Notes: generated by a model from the letters alone, not told the origin. A stretch of DNA of 64,000 nt from Siphonodentalium dalli (GCA_032622095.1 CP136066.1:63456609-63520608); one strand, 5' to 3'. Positions 12,310-24,010 are shown, counted from the stretch's first letter. Numbers and translations are program-made.

Positions 12310-13054
12310 CTAGAAGGTGACCCGACTTCGTCCGGGCTATTCAAAAACCAAATTTCAAGTCGATTGCTCCACCCGTTTCCTAGATCTGGTCTGCGCATGC
12401 GCGAAGCTGGTGTCGCACGTGCTCGGCGACCCGATAAAATTCGTATCCGGGGCAAGATACATTCACATACCAAATTTCAAGTCGATAGCTACACCCGTTT
12501 CCGAGATATATAGCCCAATGTCATTTGCGGATACCTCGGCCGGTGATGAGTTAACGCGACACAGTCAAATGCATCGGCAGGGTGAGAGTTAACGTAATCT
12601 AACTTTATGACCTCTGACGACGTCATAGAATTTACGCATTGATTTTATCCTGATAAAAGCATCGTACCACTTGTACCTAATAATTGAGGCAGATAACTAA
12701 AACGGATACATACATATTATATATCGTTGGAAAGATGAAGCCACACAGATTCTAACCGTGCAAATTATATGACTGGCAATTTATTATTCGCGCTATATCG
12801 TATCGATTTGTGAGCACCGAACTGAAATATATTAGCGCAAAACGGCGTAAAAACAGATTTGACCTCCGCACGTGAAAAGTTGACCTCGCACGGACAAATA
12901 AATATGCCTATGTTCGTCTCCGGCCGAAAATACCCTAAAATACCAAATTTCATCGAAATTGGCTTAGTCGTTTTCGAGTCCATCGATTTCAAACACACAC
13001 ACACACACACAAACAAACACACACACACACAGATCTTTCAAAATATATAATAGA
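12310..13054 (-). mobile_element. Non-autonomous Helitron-like unit 3 of tandem array
   Basis: This 745-bp unit has the same exact head-to-tail junctions (TAGA|CTAG) on both sides. It has one base fewer in 'gcaaaacggcg' and a longer (ca)n tract. Confidence 0.72.
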
Positions 13055-13926
13055 CTAGAAGGTGACCCGACTTCGTCCGGGCTATTAAAAAACCAAATTT
13101 CAAGTCGATTGCTCCACCCGTTTCCTAGATCTGGTCTGCGCATGCGCGAAGCTGGTGTCGCACGTGCTCGGCGACCCGATAAAATTCGTATCCGGGGCAA
13201 GATACATTCACATACCAAATTTAAAGTCGATAGCTACACCCGTTTCCGAGATCTCGTCTGCGCATGCGCGAAGCTGGCGTCGCGCGTGCTCGGCGACCCG
13301 ATAAAATTCGTATCCGGGGCAAGATACATTCACATACCAAATTTCAAGTCGATAGCTACACCCGTTTCCGAGATATATAGCCCAATGTCATTTGCGGATA
13401 CCTCGGCCGGTGATGAGTTAACGCGACACAGTCAAATGCATCGGCAGGGTGAGAGTTAACGTAATTTAACTTTATGACCTCTGACGACGTCATAGAAATT
13501 ACGCATTGATTTTATCCCGATAAAAGCATCGTACCACTTGTACCTAATAATTGAGGCAGATAACTAAAACGGATACATACATATTATATATCGTTGGAAA
13601 GATGAAGCCACACAGATTCTAACCGTGCAAATTATATGACTGGCAATTTATTATTCGCGCTATATCGAATCGATTTGTGAGCACCGAACTGAAATATATT
13701 AGCGCAAAAACGGCGTAAAAATAGATTTGACCTCCGCACGTGAAAAGTTGACCTCGCACGGACAAATAAATATGCCTATGTTCGTCTCCGGCCGAAAATA
13801 CCCTAAAATACCAAATTTCATCGAAATTGGCTTAGTCGTTTTCGAGTCCATCGATTTCAAACACACAAACAAACACACACACAAACAAACACATACACAC
13901 ACAGATCTTTCAAAATATATAATAGA
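13055..13926 (-). mobile_element. Non-autonomous Helitron-like unit 4, with an extra 122-bp subrepeat
   Basis: This 872-bp unit differs from its neighbours by one additional 122-bp subrepeat (about 13250-13371). The array ends at ATAATAGA|T, giving the expected T flank. The extra subrepeat shows that internal units expand independently of whole-element duplication. Confidence 0.72.
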
Positions 13927-14069
13927 TGATGAATGTCACACTCTGTGTTACTCTTTTGTATATATGCTTATGCTCAATTGTCTGCAAAGTTTGCATCTGT
14001 TAGCCATTAAAAAATTATCTATCTAAACTAATGCTGTTTTGAATTACGATCCAGCTTTTTTTGTTGTAG

Positions 14070-14296
14070 AAATGCTCAAATGAGATGGAATATGACGGGC
14101 GATCCTCCTCATGGCATAACTCCAATAAAGGGTGCCGTTCACATCGTCGCCAGCAGAGGATATATCAATTACCTTTTACACAACAAAACGGCGCTAGATC
14201 TCCTAGAATGGGTGAAAAATACATCAGTTCCTGATGAAACATATTTCTCTACGCTGAACCACAACCCACACCTCGAAGTTCCCGGATCTTACAAAG
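14070..14296 (+). CDS. GCNT-like glycosyltransferase, penultimate exon
   Basis: This 227-bp exon has a good acceptor (pyrimidine tract then TTGTAG|A at 14069/14070) and a GT donor at 14297. It encodes about 75 residues, starting NAQMRWNMTGDPPHGITPIK and continuing through GAVHIVASRGYINYLLHN and LLEWVKNTSVPDETYFSTL to HNPHLEVPGSYK. The 'G-x-x-x-x-x-x-SR-x-Y/F' stretch, the 'W-x-x-x-T-x-x-PDE-x-x-x-x-T/S-L' motif and the following 'VPG' are diagnostic of family GT14. The Glu of the P-D-E motif is the catalytic base in mouse C2GnT-L. Phases are 2 on entry and 1 on exit, and both agree with the flanking exons. No stop or frameshift is seen, so the gene looks functional. The exact acceptor sugar (core-2, core-4 or I-branching) cannot be told from this part. 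Confidence 0.93.
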
Positions 14297-15017
14297 GTTG
14301 GTATGAGGTAGTGAAGGTATGGTTCATTCGATATATAGTGAAGACTAATCACAGCGCTCTAGGTTGGACGTCAACGCATTGAGTATATGGGTAATCACCA
14401 GAAGTGGGACAACAAATTGAGATTGCTAGTTAATTTATGAGTCTTTAGCATTCCTCAAATATATCTCATGCAGGTTTCGGTACATGTTACTATGTCTTTA
14501 AATGCACAGAAAATGATTTTCGACAGATATCCCCCTTTTTTTGGCGCCAAATACACCGAAAATATCCCCGAGGCGGCAAAGTTCCAGGAAATACAATATG
14601 GCGTCTATCAACCCCATATCAATCCATATACCCCCTGTGGGTTTCAATGTGGGGGTCGGTGCCAATCAAGGTGAACCTAATATGCCATCATCTCCTGTCA
14701 GTAGATCTCCATTCTCATTGGTCAATCTAATAGGCCAGCATGATAAGGGTTGATTTGTTCTCATTGCGTGATATTCGAACCAGAAATTGTTTTTATATGT
14801 TGTTTTTAGACTAACAATAGCATATTTTATACTTTTTGTCAAAGTTTGGTCCGAAATGGCTATTAGTTTGAAATAAATATTCCAACTTTAGGGGTGTCAG
14901 AGGTTGGAAATCTCCAACAGTTTGAAAGCTTGAGCTACCATGTAGTTACAACTGGAACGTTTAAACCCAAGTGGGCGGTGCAAATGGATTGGTCTGGATC
15001 ACGGAATATTTCAAGGT

Positions 15018-15062
15018 ATAGACCCCCTCCCCAAACGGAGACCCTCTAGCCACGTCACTCGT
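15018..15062 (+). repeat. Dispersed 45-bp repeat end (three copies)
   Basis: A conserved stretch with a C-rich run, 'ccaaacggagaccctctagc' and 'cacgtcactcg' also occurs at about 6813-6860 and 19497-19540 in the same orientation. It is probably the conserved end of a dispersed element; the class is unknown. Confidence 0.55.
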
Positions 15063-15097
15063 TGATGGATTTATCTGAAATTTCCTTCTCCTTTCAG

Positions 15098-15402
15098 GTT
15101 CTTCGGATACAACGGAAGACGATTATTCTCTGAAGCCTTTTGTCGCTAGATATAAACTATGGAGGCCTGGTTGTGGGGGAAAATATGTTCACGATGTATG
15201 CGTCAATGGCATCACTGATTTGCCCAAACTATACACGTCGAAAAAGCTGTTTGTGAATAAACTCTATTATGACTTCCAGCACTATTCATACGATTGTCTG
15301 GAAGAATGGAATTTCAATCGGAGTAGAGATTATTACAGTGGGACTTTGTTCTTCGATGATTCTTACTACAGAAACTTGGACTTCGTAAAAAATAAATTTT
15401 AG
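15098..15402 (+). CDS. GCNT-like glycosyltransferase, last exon with stop
   Basis: After the acceptor CTCCTTTCAG|GT at 15097/15098 the frame runs 101 codons to TAG at 15400-15402. It reads GSSDTTEDDYSLKPFVARYK, then LWRPGCGGKYVHDVCVNGIT, DLPKL and LFVNKL, and ends YRNLDFVKNKF. The 'C-G-G-K/x-Y-V-x-x-V-C-x-x-G-x-x-D-L' block with its two cysteines, the 'LFVNK' block and a late Cys (YDCLEEW) are the standard C-terminal hallmarks of core-2 GlcNAc-transferases, whose cysteines form disulfides in the Golgi lumen. The last base of the previous exon (G) joins GT to make Gly. The three visible exons sum to 195 residues, roughly the C-terminal 45% of a typical 400-450-residue enzyme. An AATAAA overlaps the stop region; I could not place a convincing poly(A) site downstream. 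Confidence 0.94.
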
Positions 15403-17110
15403 CTTAAAATGCATTATATGGTGATGTGCGAGTTTTTATTTTCTTTTTCCTTGCTTGTTTGTGTTATTTTACATATATCTATTATTTGTGTATCTAACTA
15501 ACTGCTCAAACTTGTTATTCACTGTAGGCATGTTGTTATTTCGGAATAATAATTGGTAGTTATACTTCCATGGTGTAACCGATGAAGAATATTGTTTTTC
15601 CATTGTGGCCGTTTTCCGTTTAACTGGAAATACTCAGAAACGTATGGCAATAGGAACGCGAAATCTCCAGCGAATGTAGGCATCTAAGGCCTACTGAAAT
15701 TAAAGATATCCGGATTTCGGGCCAACGTTTTTTCGGAGTTATCGCCCTTTTACGATTATTATACTTCCATGGTGTAACCGATGATGTATATTGTTTTCTA
15801 TTGAGGCAGTGTTCCGTTTAATTGGAAATATCGCCCTTTTACGATTATTTTTTATTATTATTATTATACTGGAAACTTTTTCAACGTCTTAATATCTGAA
15901 GGTACGAGTAGAAGCAAACTAAAAACAGGTATTTATGTTGGGGCTAACGAGTTCTAACTAATCGTCCGCGTTTTTCCCGAGAAGTTATATCCCTTTATCT
16001 AAAAAAAAAACGTCATTTTACTTTCTAGGAAATTATGAGGAGCAGGGCATCCAAATTTTGACCATATGCGCACCTCGATATGCCGTTGGGCACGTCATCA
16101 AAACTTGTAGCCGCGCTTTCCCTTCGGGGTTACCGACCATAGATAGGCATACATCAGACACTAAAATATACGAACGGAGGGGGGGGGGGTTTTCTTTCCT
16201 TTTTTTCAGTGGTTTTTATCGTATATTCCGAATGGGAAGAGTGATTTGGACCGGATTGTACCGCTTAAAAGTTGTTTTTGTCCCAGCCGTTACCGATTCA
16301 CATATTTGTCCTGCCAATGAAAGAGCAAGGTAATGTCGTAACAGGTACGTCCGTATACTGTAGGTAGGCCCCTAAAGTTTGACCGCTCACCAATCTGACC
16401 AACGGAGAGTGCGCGTCGGCATGGGTTGAGACTTTTGGAAAATTCCACCGAAAATCGTAAAGGGAACAATTTGGCAAAATTCAATAATCGAGATAAAAAC
16501 ATATTGACGGCCGATTTTCTATGTTAATTTAGAGCGAACGGTTTACTCGTGACAGCGCTATATACATGTAACGTAAATACGTATATGTAAGTAGTGTACC
16601 ACTGACCTATTTTTTGCCCAAGAGCGAGTTTAATGCCGGAACACGTACGTCTGTTTACAGTAGGTACGCCTCCAAAATTTGACAGCTCTACTATATATGC
16701 AATCTGCCCAATGGAGAACTCAAATATGGGTTGGCATATTTCATTGCTCCAATGGTCAGTTAACATGCTAAGTACAAATAAAGTCACAATACTCAACAAT
16801 TTCCAAACAGCAGAAACAGATCTTAAAGATATCATTAAACACGTAACATTTCCCACTTCCTGTTGTCATTTTGGCGGCCATCTTGGACGGGGAGTTCCAG
16901 TTTTAACATAGAAAGATGGCGTTATGTCTTATCTTCACAAAAATGTATACATGTGTATACATATGACAAGATTTTCTCACTATAATTGCATCAAACTGAC
17001 TTAATGGAAAATGGCAGCCATCTTGGTCGCCATCTTCAATTACAAATACATCTCAAAGCGGATTTTAGCGGATTTTGGATATCTTCCTCTTCAAAATGGT
17101 ATACAAACCA
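15403..17110. repeat. 3' flank of the GCNT-like gene with duplicated segments
   Basis: A segment beginning 'atacttccatggtgtaaccg' occurs at about 15567 and 15758. A second diverged pair, beginning 'taatgtcgtaacaggtacgt' at about 16332 and 'taatgccggaacacgtacgt' at about 16631, is spaced about 300 bp apart. From about 16870 the words 'ggcggccatcttgg' and 'gtcgccatcttcaatt' match the repeat field at 30160-31200. No gene is supported. Confidence 0.55.
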
Positions 17111-17696
17111 ACTTAGTCCAAATATGTTTCTAGGTCAAACCTTTTATCGACCAGACAATGCACGTTTCGAACCATATGACAAAACCTTGCACTAGAGTTC
17201 TTATTTTGAAATGTCAATTCAAGTCTACCACCAGATCAGGAAGCACCAGCATGCATTCACATGAAGTGAAACACACATACACACATAGCACACACATGGG
17301 ATGCCTATACCACGGAAGTATATCTGATTACATGGAATCAGACCTCTAGCTATACGCTGTTATCTCACGTAATACTGTGAAACAGTTAGTGTATTCATAT
17401 TTTATTTCATGATAAACATATAGCAAAGGGATTGAGACACACATTTGTCGATTTACAGTGAGTCTCTGTCCCCACACACTTTGACACACAAAATTAACAT
17501 AAAATAAGGATTATACACAAATATGATGACAATGCGCCCGCCGATCGTATACATGTGTCTTACTAAGCAATATGAGGGGCTAATTGTGTGATAAGTATGT
17601 GCATCATCATTTATGTTGTTCAGAATTTAAATAATCTGGCGGTGCAACAATTGTATTTAACATTTGCTTGCTAAATATAAAGGCAGTTATTATAGG
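17111..17696. other. Sequence without recognised features
   Basis: A short (aca)n-rich patch occurs at about 17265-17300. Nothing else is recognised. Confidence 0.45.
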
Positions 17697-18009
17697 GAAG
17701 ATGAAGCCTTTAAGTCTTTTGGCAGTATGTTCGATGTACAAGTTGTCTTTGTGAAGAAAGACTTTTCGAAGTGTTTAGTTTTGATGAACTGATATGGTTG
17801 GAAACTTATTAGATCTCGAAAGTCATATCTTGCTGCCGATTCGATCGAGTCAGTGGTAGGATGTATTTCGGGGTCTCGTTATTGAGTATTTTACACATGA
17901 TTTTCATTCGGTTGGATTTTCTTCTGGTAGCTAAAGATTGCCATTGCAATTTAAATATTCTAAAAGTGACAATGTCGGGAGTCAAGGAGGGAAAGAAGAG
18001 GGGAACCAT
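17697..18009 (-). pseudogene. LINE reverse-transcriptase C-terminal fragment
   Basis: On the minus strand 18009-17809 reads through LQWQSLATRRKSNRMKIMCK and ILNNETPKYILPLTR. This is the segment after the RT domain in CR1/L2/Jockey-group LINEs ('L-x-W-x-S-L-x-x-R-R'). A second frame continues the similarity from about 17830 to 17697 (YDFRDLISFQPYQFIKTKHF, then SFFTKT and NILPKDL), so there is one frameshift near 17830. Both ends are truncated, so this is a dead fragment. Confidence 0.7.
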
Positions 18010-20059
18010 AATCTATTTTGTTTCACTGATATTTTCAAGGTCGAGTAAATAAATAGGGTTTTAAAAAACCCTTGAGATTTGATGGTTCACCGACTAAAAT
18101 CAAATAGTTTTTATTTACCTCCGAGCTCGAAGAATAGTGAATTAGGTGCGTTATATCGGACAGGGTGATATTTGTTATGCTCTACAAAAATGTTCTTACC
18201 TCAATATAAACAAAAGCGGATATATATGGTACTATTATAGTAACTGCTTTCTTTGTCATGTTCATGCGATCAAACTAAACTTGGACTTACATATCGGTCG
18301 ATTAAATCATAACTCAACATTTATGCAAAGAATTTATAATATCATAGACCATACTAAAGTGTACCCTAGAATATGGTATTTGTTTCAAGTTTCAACACCA
18401 TTCTCACAATTTCAGGTCAAAGAAATCTGATGAAGTTTTCTTAACTTTATTGTTATACATGTACTCTGTAATATAAAATATCCATGTGCTATTCATTTTT
18501 ATCGTGGTGAGTTTATCCAATTGAGACGCAGTTGTACATGCGTATCCCATGTATATTTTTGTCAACTTATGGTCATTCCAAGAATATGTCAAAACTGACA
18601 TTCCTGGTATATGTCAAAACTTACGTTACATGTACAAGCACGCAATTGCTATCGAGGTCAGTACTTGCAATGTACATGTACCATATGTTCTATTTGGGGA
18701 TGGACCATTATATGTCGCTTATAGTGGGTTTAGTTTACAGAACAGGTGCAATTGAACACTGCGACATTGCCTAACTCATATGCGGCCTCTCATTGTAAAG
18801 GGGGCCTCTTGGAACATTTATATGTGAATAGGCCTTCAGTGAAATTTGGCTTTTTGGATAAAAACTAAAAATAATTAAGACCATACAATGCTCGGAACAA
18901 TTTGTTTGACATTTAAAGCAGAAAAATAGCTTGGGCCAATTCATTAGGTCACAAAACCATTATCTCAATAATGTACATCGCATTATTCCGTTAGTCCGGG
19001 TGTTCGTTACAAGTTGTCCGATGGATTCGATTGTCGGGAAGTTTAATAGTTTGAAAGTTCAAAAGTCCAACGGTTCGGTTTGAAAATATCGATTGCGTAG
19101 GCTATACATTAATTTAATCAGTTGCATATGCTACTAGTATTACTCTCATATGAAATCACTAAATCGATATATAAAAACATGTATTGCCAATACACATGTA
19201 CGCAATGCATGTTTTATCCAATTGATAGTTTACACATACATGTACTGATGCTTCTGTGATGCTATTGTGTGTGAATGGTTGTCTACTATGTTACCTGACT
19301 GTCGCTATAAACTGGGCATGAAGATTACTCAATTAAAAGCAAATTGAAGTGATATTCACCTACGGTAAGTACATGTACAAATGTAATTTGATAACAAGCC
19401 GTACCGGGCAAACATTCGAAAAAATTTGGACCGATATAGCCATCAGTAGGAAACTTCCTTCCAAGGGGTGCTGTCGTAACATACATGTATCAACGTGGAC
19501 CCCCCTCCCCAATGGGGAGACTATCTAGCCACGTCTCTGATTTCAGTGGTCACACAATGAGTGAACAAGAGATCCAGAGCTCTTTCGCAGATAAGTCGTG
19601 GCTTCCTATACTTAAACTGAGGCCATAGGGGCTTGTTAAGAAAACAAGTAAAAATATATATACAAAAACATCCGTTTGTAAAGCATTATATGTACCTGTA
19701 AATCAATAGAATATTGATGCATTTTTAATGTTTGATAAAGTGGCACCCTCAATTTTACTTGTTTTCTTTACAACAAGTCCCTGTGACTATATCACATGTA
19801 CAATTAGTTCAAGATTGAACTTAATACTAAACGCTGCTTTAATATTTAGTATTACCTTTATTTGGAAATAAATCATAATGTGCAATGGACTGAACAGCCA
19901 ATAGGTTGCTGGACATTTCGTGCCATAGAAGTTTGGCATAGAGATGTTTCGCACCAGGGTTCTGGACATTTCATACCAGTACATGTATCATTTCGACAAG
20001 TTGTACCATTGAGTAAATACCGTATTATTTTTTTTAAATAACATTAAAGGTACTCAAAC
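18010..20059. other. Non-coding stretch rich in ACATGTA-type words
   Basis: I see no gene. The words acatgta/tacatgt recur often (for example about 18530, 18625, 18668, 19195, 19240, 19370, 19480, 19975), as is common in molluscan DNA. A copy of the dispersed 45-bp repeat end lies at about 19497-19540. Confidence 0.5.
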
Positions 20060-20315
20060 CGATTTGATGGTTCCATATTATCAGATTCCAACAACAAACA
20101 TTTTTTTGAAATGCCGCTTCGGTTATCAGAATCGATTAATGGCCCAAAAAGAAAATGCTAACCAGTCAACAATAGTAAACAATTGCCCAAAACCTGTTAT
20201 TTATCAACATTTTGTTCAACACGGGTGGGTTCCTCGACTCGAATCAAATATGTTTACCCCCGAAGCCAAGGAAATAGTAATATGCTAGCGTTAATTCGGA
20301 TTATGTACCGTATCT
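20060..20315 (+). repeat. Dispersed repeat, copy 2 (copy 1 at 10070-10370)
   Basis: It shares several 15-20 bp blocks in the same order with 10070-10370, including 'aagccaaggaaatagtaat' and 'gcgttaattcggatta'. The short open frame inside is not conserved in the other copy. Confidence 0.6.
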
Positions 20316-20565
20316 TTAACTTTGTTGCCAAAAAAAGAAAGAAATATGTTTACATGTAATTGTCGGGTTGTCATCATCATCTAACTGTAAATCGTAAACA
20401 TGTTCGCTTTCATTAAGTTAACAAAATTAAAATAATTTTTCACATGGTACGCTGCATACGCATGACCAATTACCATTTGTGGGAACCAATGAAACATACA
20501 AATGTATATGGTGTGAAATGACAAAAAATATGGTACGAAACAATAAACTGTGTGGTTCAAATTAA

Positions 20566-20580
20566 GGGTATATATAAACC
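20566..20580 (+). promoter_or_regulatory. Candidate TATA-box promoter
   Basis: The word gggtatatataaacc lies about 124 bp upstream of an ATG at 20704. The ATG reads MHLVR and runs straight into a strong donor sequence (GAG|GTGAGT at 20720), as in genes whose first exon carries only a few codons. I found no matching downstream exon, so this is only a candidate. Confidence 0.25.
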
Positions 20581-21889
20581 GGTCATGGTAGGAATTTCTT
20601 AGGAAACATCGTTTGAGCCATCCAACGAACCTGGGTGAATCATCGAGTGATCTATAATAGCCCGGAAGTGCTTAAATAGACCAATCGGTCTTCCACAGTC
20701 AGCATGCATCTGGTAAGAGGTGAGTCAATCTAAACTGTTCTATAGTTATTTTTCAACCAATACTAGTACTTGCAAACAATAACAATTATTCTGATTTCTT
20801 TTGAAACAAACAAACGGAATAATTATTTACTGAGAATATTCAATATAAACATCTACAAATTCTTAAACAAACGGAATTTCAATGTCCAAGAAATTTAGAG
20901 GCCTCCACTCTTACAATACAACAGTGAGCAATGTGTCAGGAAGACCGATCAATGAATCTATTTTAACTCGATCAGGCTATTATTGTACAATGTATATCGG
21001 TTGTTCGTCTACACTTGTCCAACTGATTTTGGAGATATATTACAAGCGAAATGGTTAAAAAATATATTTATTAATTATAATAAATAATCATCAAATTGGA
21101 AGAGTTCAGCATCAGCTCCTTGTTGGAATTGTTGAGTACGGTCCACGTCTGATTACCATCGGAAAAAACATCGAAAATAGGTGATTTACTTCACAAATTG
21201 CCATCGTAGTTTTAGAATCTTTTTCCACCAAAAATATGTTGAAAACTGCAGACAGCTGTTCTATGCACATTACAGTCCAATAATTTTGACTCTTGGTTGA
21301 TAAACATTCCTCTAAAACATAAATCTGTCAATAAAAGTGTCAATTTGTTTCAATTCCGAAACGTCAACCTCCAGAATCGAAAATCCAATTCACTGTATTC
21401 ATCGAAAATTCTCAAAATAGCGTCCAACGTATAGTCCTAGAACAACTCCGTGATATTATATGATTACACACTTCAGTCATCAATACTTTCTAAATGTCCA
21501 AATTGTTGAAAATAGTAGATTTGTATCGTAAGTCGCCATTAACAAAACAAATGAGAAAACACGTGGACATGTTCACGTCTTATTCCCTCATCCGAAAAAA
21601 AGTTGCGTTCCCGCGTTGACGTCACGCTTCTTTGTGCACATAAAACTGGCGAGTGGCTTTTTAGTTTTTCCTTAGTATTTTCGACGTCAAAAAGGCATTA
21701 AAATCTCGATTTTTACGCTATAAGTTGGTGTTTTCGAATATGATTCGTTTTTAGTAACCTTAATTCTACGTTATGACACTGGTATAGTTTATTTTACAGA
21801 GCAACTAAGTTTATTAACAGTTCCAATTTAATATATAATAATGACGGTTCTTAGTCAGTTTGGATTTAATATTTGTAAAAAATAACTGC
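20581..21889. other. Sequence without recognised features
   Basis: AT-rich with no recognised coding region apart from the candidate short exon at 20704-20719. Confidence 0.45.
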
Positions 21890-22435
21890 TTTGAGCAATA
21901 TTGTCATCCATTTCTACTTGATCGATAACCCTACCGGAGCGTTTCACATCACTTTAAAGGAATTACAGAAGAAATGTTCAAATATGACCAGAGACGCAGT
22001 GAACTGTTCAAGACAGTGTGTGTTGATTAGCGGAAATGTGTTAGGCCTGCAACCAAAGGTGTGGTGGTCAGGCCAATCTTATCTAAAGATTATTTTATCT
22101 CGTGGCCTAGTTGACATTATCGACATGCAGTTGCTACCACATTGTTCTTGTAAGTGGATAATGTTGTATCAGGACCATATAATAACATTCTGCATAGTCC
22201 GTCCGTTGACATCGAAAAGAGCTTGTGATATTGCGTATCAACTTGGATATATTTCTTCTGTTCGGCGCGCCACACATTTTGCAGCGTGACAATGGTTCAG
22301 AAGTCACTGCTAAAATAATGTCTGAATTAAAGCAGTTTTTGTCAGAGCTTGTGGTATATAGTACGTGCATGGGAAATCTCGCCATCCACAGAGTCAATGA
22401 TCTATTGAGCGTGCAAGCTATGACATGACAGACCA
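21890..22435 (+). pseudogene. Decayed DDE integrase (KRBA2-like/retroelement type)
   Basis: Pieces of an integrase core are spread over several frames. A zinc-binding-side remnant lies at about 21950-22020. A first catalytic Asp lies in RGLVDIIDMQ (about 22100), followed by the 'LYQDHIITFCIVRPLTSKRA' stretch. In another frame there is 'LFGAPHILQRDNGSE' with the second Asp (about 22255-22300), and in a third 'RHPQSQ', a stop, then 'SIERA' with the expected Glu (about 22380-22420). At least three frameshifts and one stop make it non-functional. The nearest family is the integrase found in Ty3/Gypsy- or Ginger-like elements and in genes annotated as KRBA2-like in invertebrates. Confidence 0.72.
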
Positions 22436-23827
22436 GTCGACTGGCCGGAAAGCTATTTCCAGACTTGGGGATATACCAAGAAATTCCTTGTTATGATTGG
22501 AAGCGGTACCAGAAACCGCTAACCCCGATTGGCTAACCGATAACAGCTGTGCGTGTCCCGTAAAAATAGCTCAGGTGTCATCAAAAACACGTGTGTATAT
22601 TGATATAAATTTAAGACATTTATTCATCGGTAAAACTCGTTTTCGACGCTTTTAATAATCTCGTCACAATAGGAAAATGAGTGTTACAGTAGACAAAGAC
22701 CGAAACGATGTGTTATTGAAGTGTGTTTCGTCTATCTTGAAAGAGACAGTTATTTCAGAGTTGAAATCTGAACAATTTCAAGTGTTGTCGCCAATATTGA
22801 CGCGCATAAATTATTCCTTATTTGGAATGTCTGCGACATCAGTATGACGTCACGATATTGGGGGAAGCCCATTGTTCTGGAAATGGGTTTTTACATGAAT
22901 TCGTGTCGACCTAATATTATAATCATTACGGAGATGTTTACGTCGACTGATGAAAGACATGCTTGTTGCATGAATGAGTGATAACGATACCTCGGACTGG
23001 ACTATGGTGTACGAAATATGTGAGAGTTCTAACTAGAACGTAGGCATTAAACAATCACCAGAATGTAACATTGTTTGGAGGTGAAGCCAAGATTGGTTTC
23101 ACATCTTCATCGCTACCCCATGCTGTGATCCAAAAGTGTCGCGACAATGTGACGGTGCCCATTCCATCTGTTGACAGAGGACGCGGAGATCAATGAAACA
23201 TTTTCGGTGTTATACAGCTGTGGAAAACGGATAATATACGATCGGCTACCATTCTGGTGTGCTTAAAACATAACATGTAATTGCGGTGGATGTAAGAGAT
23301 GCAAGATCAAGCGATTTCTTTGCTATAAAATATGTGTTCTGTAAAAGTAGATGTCACTCATGTACGAATTATTGAAACAAATATATGAGTTACCGCATAT
23401 CATTGTGTATTCTGTGTTACTGTATGTTAAATACCTATAATTTCATAAAAAATGTATATCTTAATCCTAAATATATGTGTATTAAATAGGCATTTGGCAC
23501 TAAAATTCACTCAGAAGTTTTAGTCATTTGGTCAAAATGACTGGTTTGACAGATTGACTGCAACATATACAAAACAACAAATTACGCAAATGCGCTAACA
23601 TGTAAACGGAGTATCGGGATCATATATCACAATAATGGTTAACCAACTGTTCTTTGATTATCACGCGCACCGCAGAAGCGACGGGTCATTCTTCATATTG
23701 ATCTGCTTAGAGAGTATGGGACTTTATTTTGTCCACTATAGTAATAAATTTGTAGTCGTCAATGCTTCGCAAATGCTGGACAATTGTCATTCATCGATTC
23801 GAAAAGTTCGCTTCGTAGTTGTGTATA
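22436..23827. other. Sequence without recognised features
   Basis: No coding region with recognisable homology. Part may be the rest of the element carrying the decayed integrase, but I see no LTR. Confidence 0.45.
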
Positions 23828-24010
23828 CTAAATAAGGAAATGTTCTTCATCTTGTATGAAATCATCACAACAAAACAGGCACTTAAATTTCTCTCTTCTA
23901 ATGTTACTTGGGGCTGAAGATGTCGCTCCTTCTCTATATATATATATGAGTGAATGGTTACTGATAGTGAATCTGGTGAAAGCTATTCTGTCTTCGATGT
24001 GGTTATAGTC
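23828..24010 (-). pseudogene. LINE C-terminal Cys/His fragment
   Basis: The minus strand reads AFTRFTISNHSL, a diverged linker, then KFKCLFCCDDFIQDEEHFLI before a stop. The 'C-x-x-C ... E-D/E-E-H-F-L' pattern is the Cys/His motif near the ORF2 C-terminus of L2/CR1/Jockey-group LINEs. Only about 60 residues survive. Confidence 0.6.

Larger units (their letters stand above)
58..14069 (+). other. Intron of the GCNT-like gene, about 14 kb, repeat-filled
   Basis: The 14,012 bp between donor 58 and acceptor 14069 contain no coding exon I can support. They hold foldbacks, polyC/polyG-ended repeats, a long inverted-repeat pair and two clusters of Helitron-like elements, each listed separately. By contrast the next intron (14297-15097, 801 bp) carries only one dispersed repeat end near 15018. 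The size is inferred from the phase match of the two flanking exons, not from a transcript. Confidence 0.7.

Noticed and set aside
10772-14026. Repeated 60-116-codon ORFs in the tandem array
   Set aside because: Same reason; no coding signature, and frames differ between strands.
22134-22397. Minus-strand 87-codon ORF opposite the integrase remnant
   Set aside because: Shadow of the plus-strand integrase fragment.
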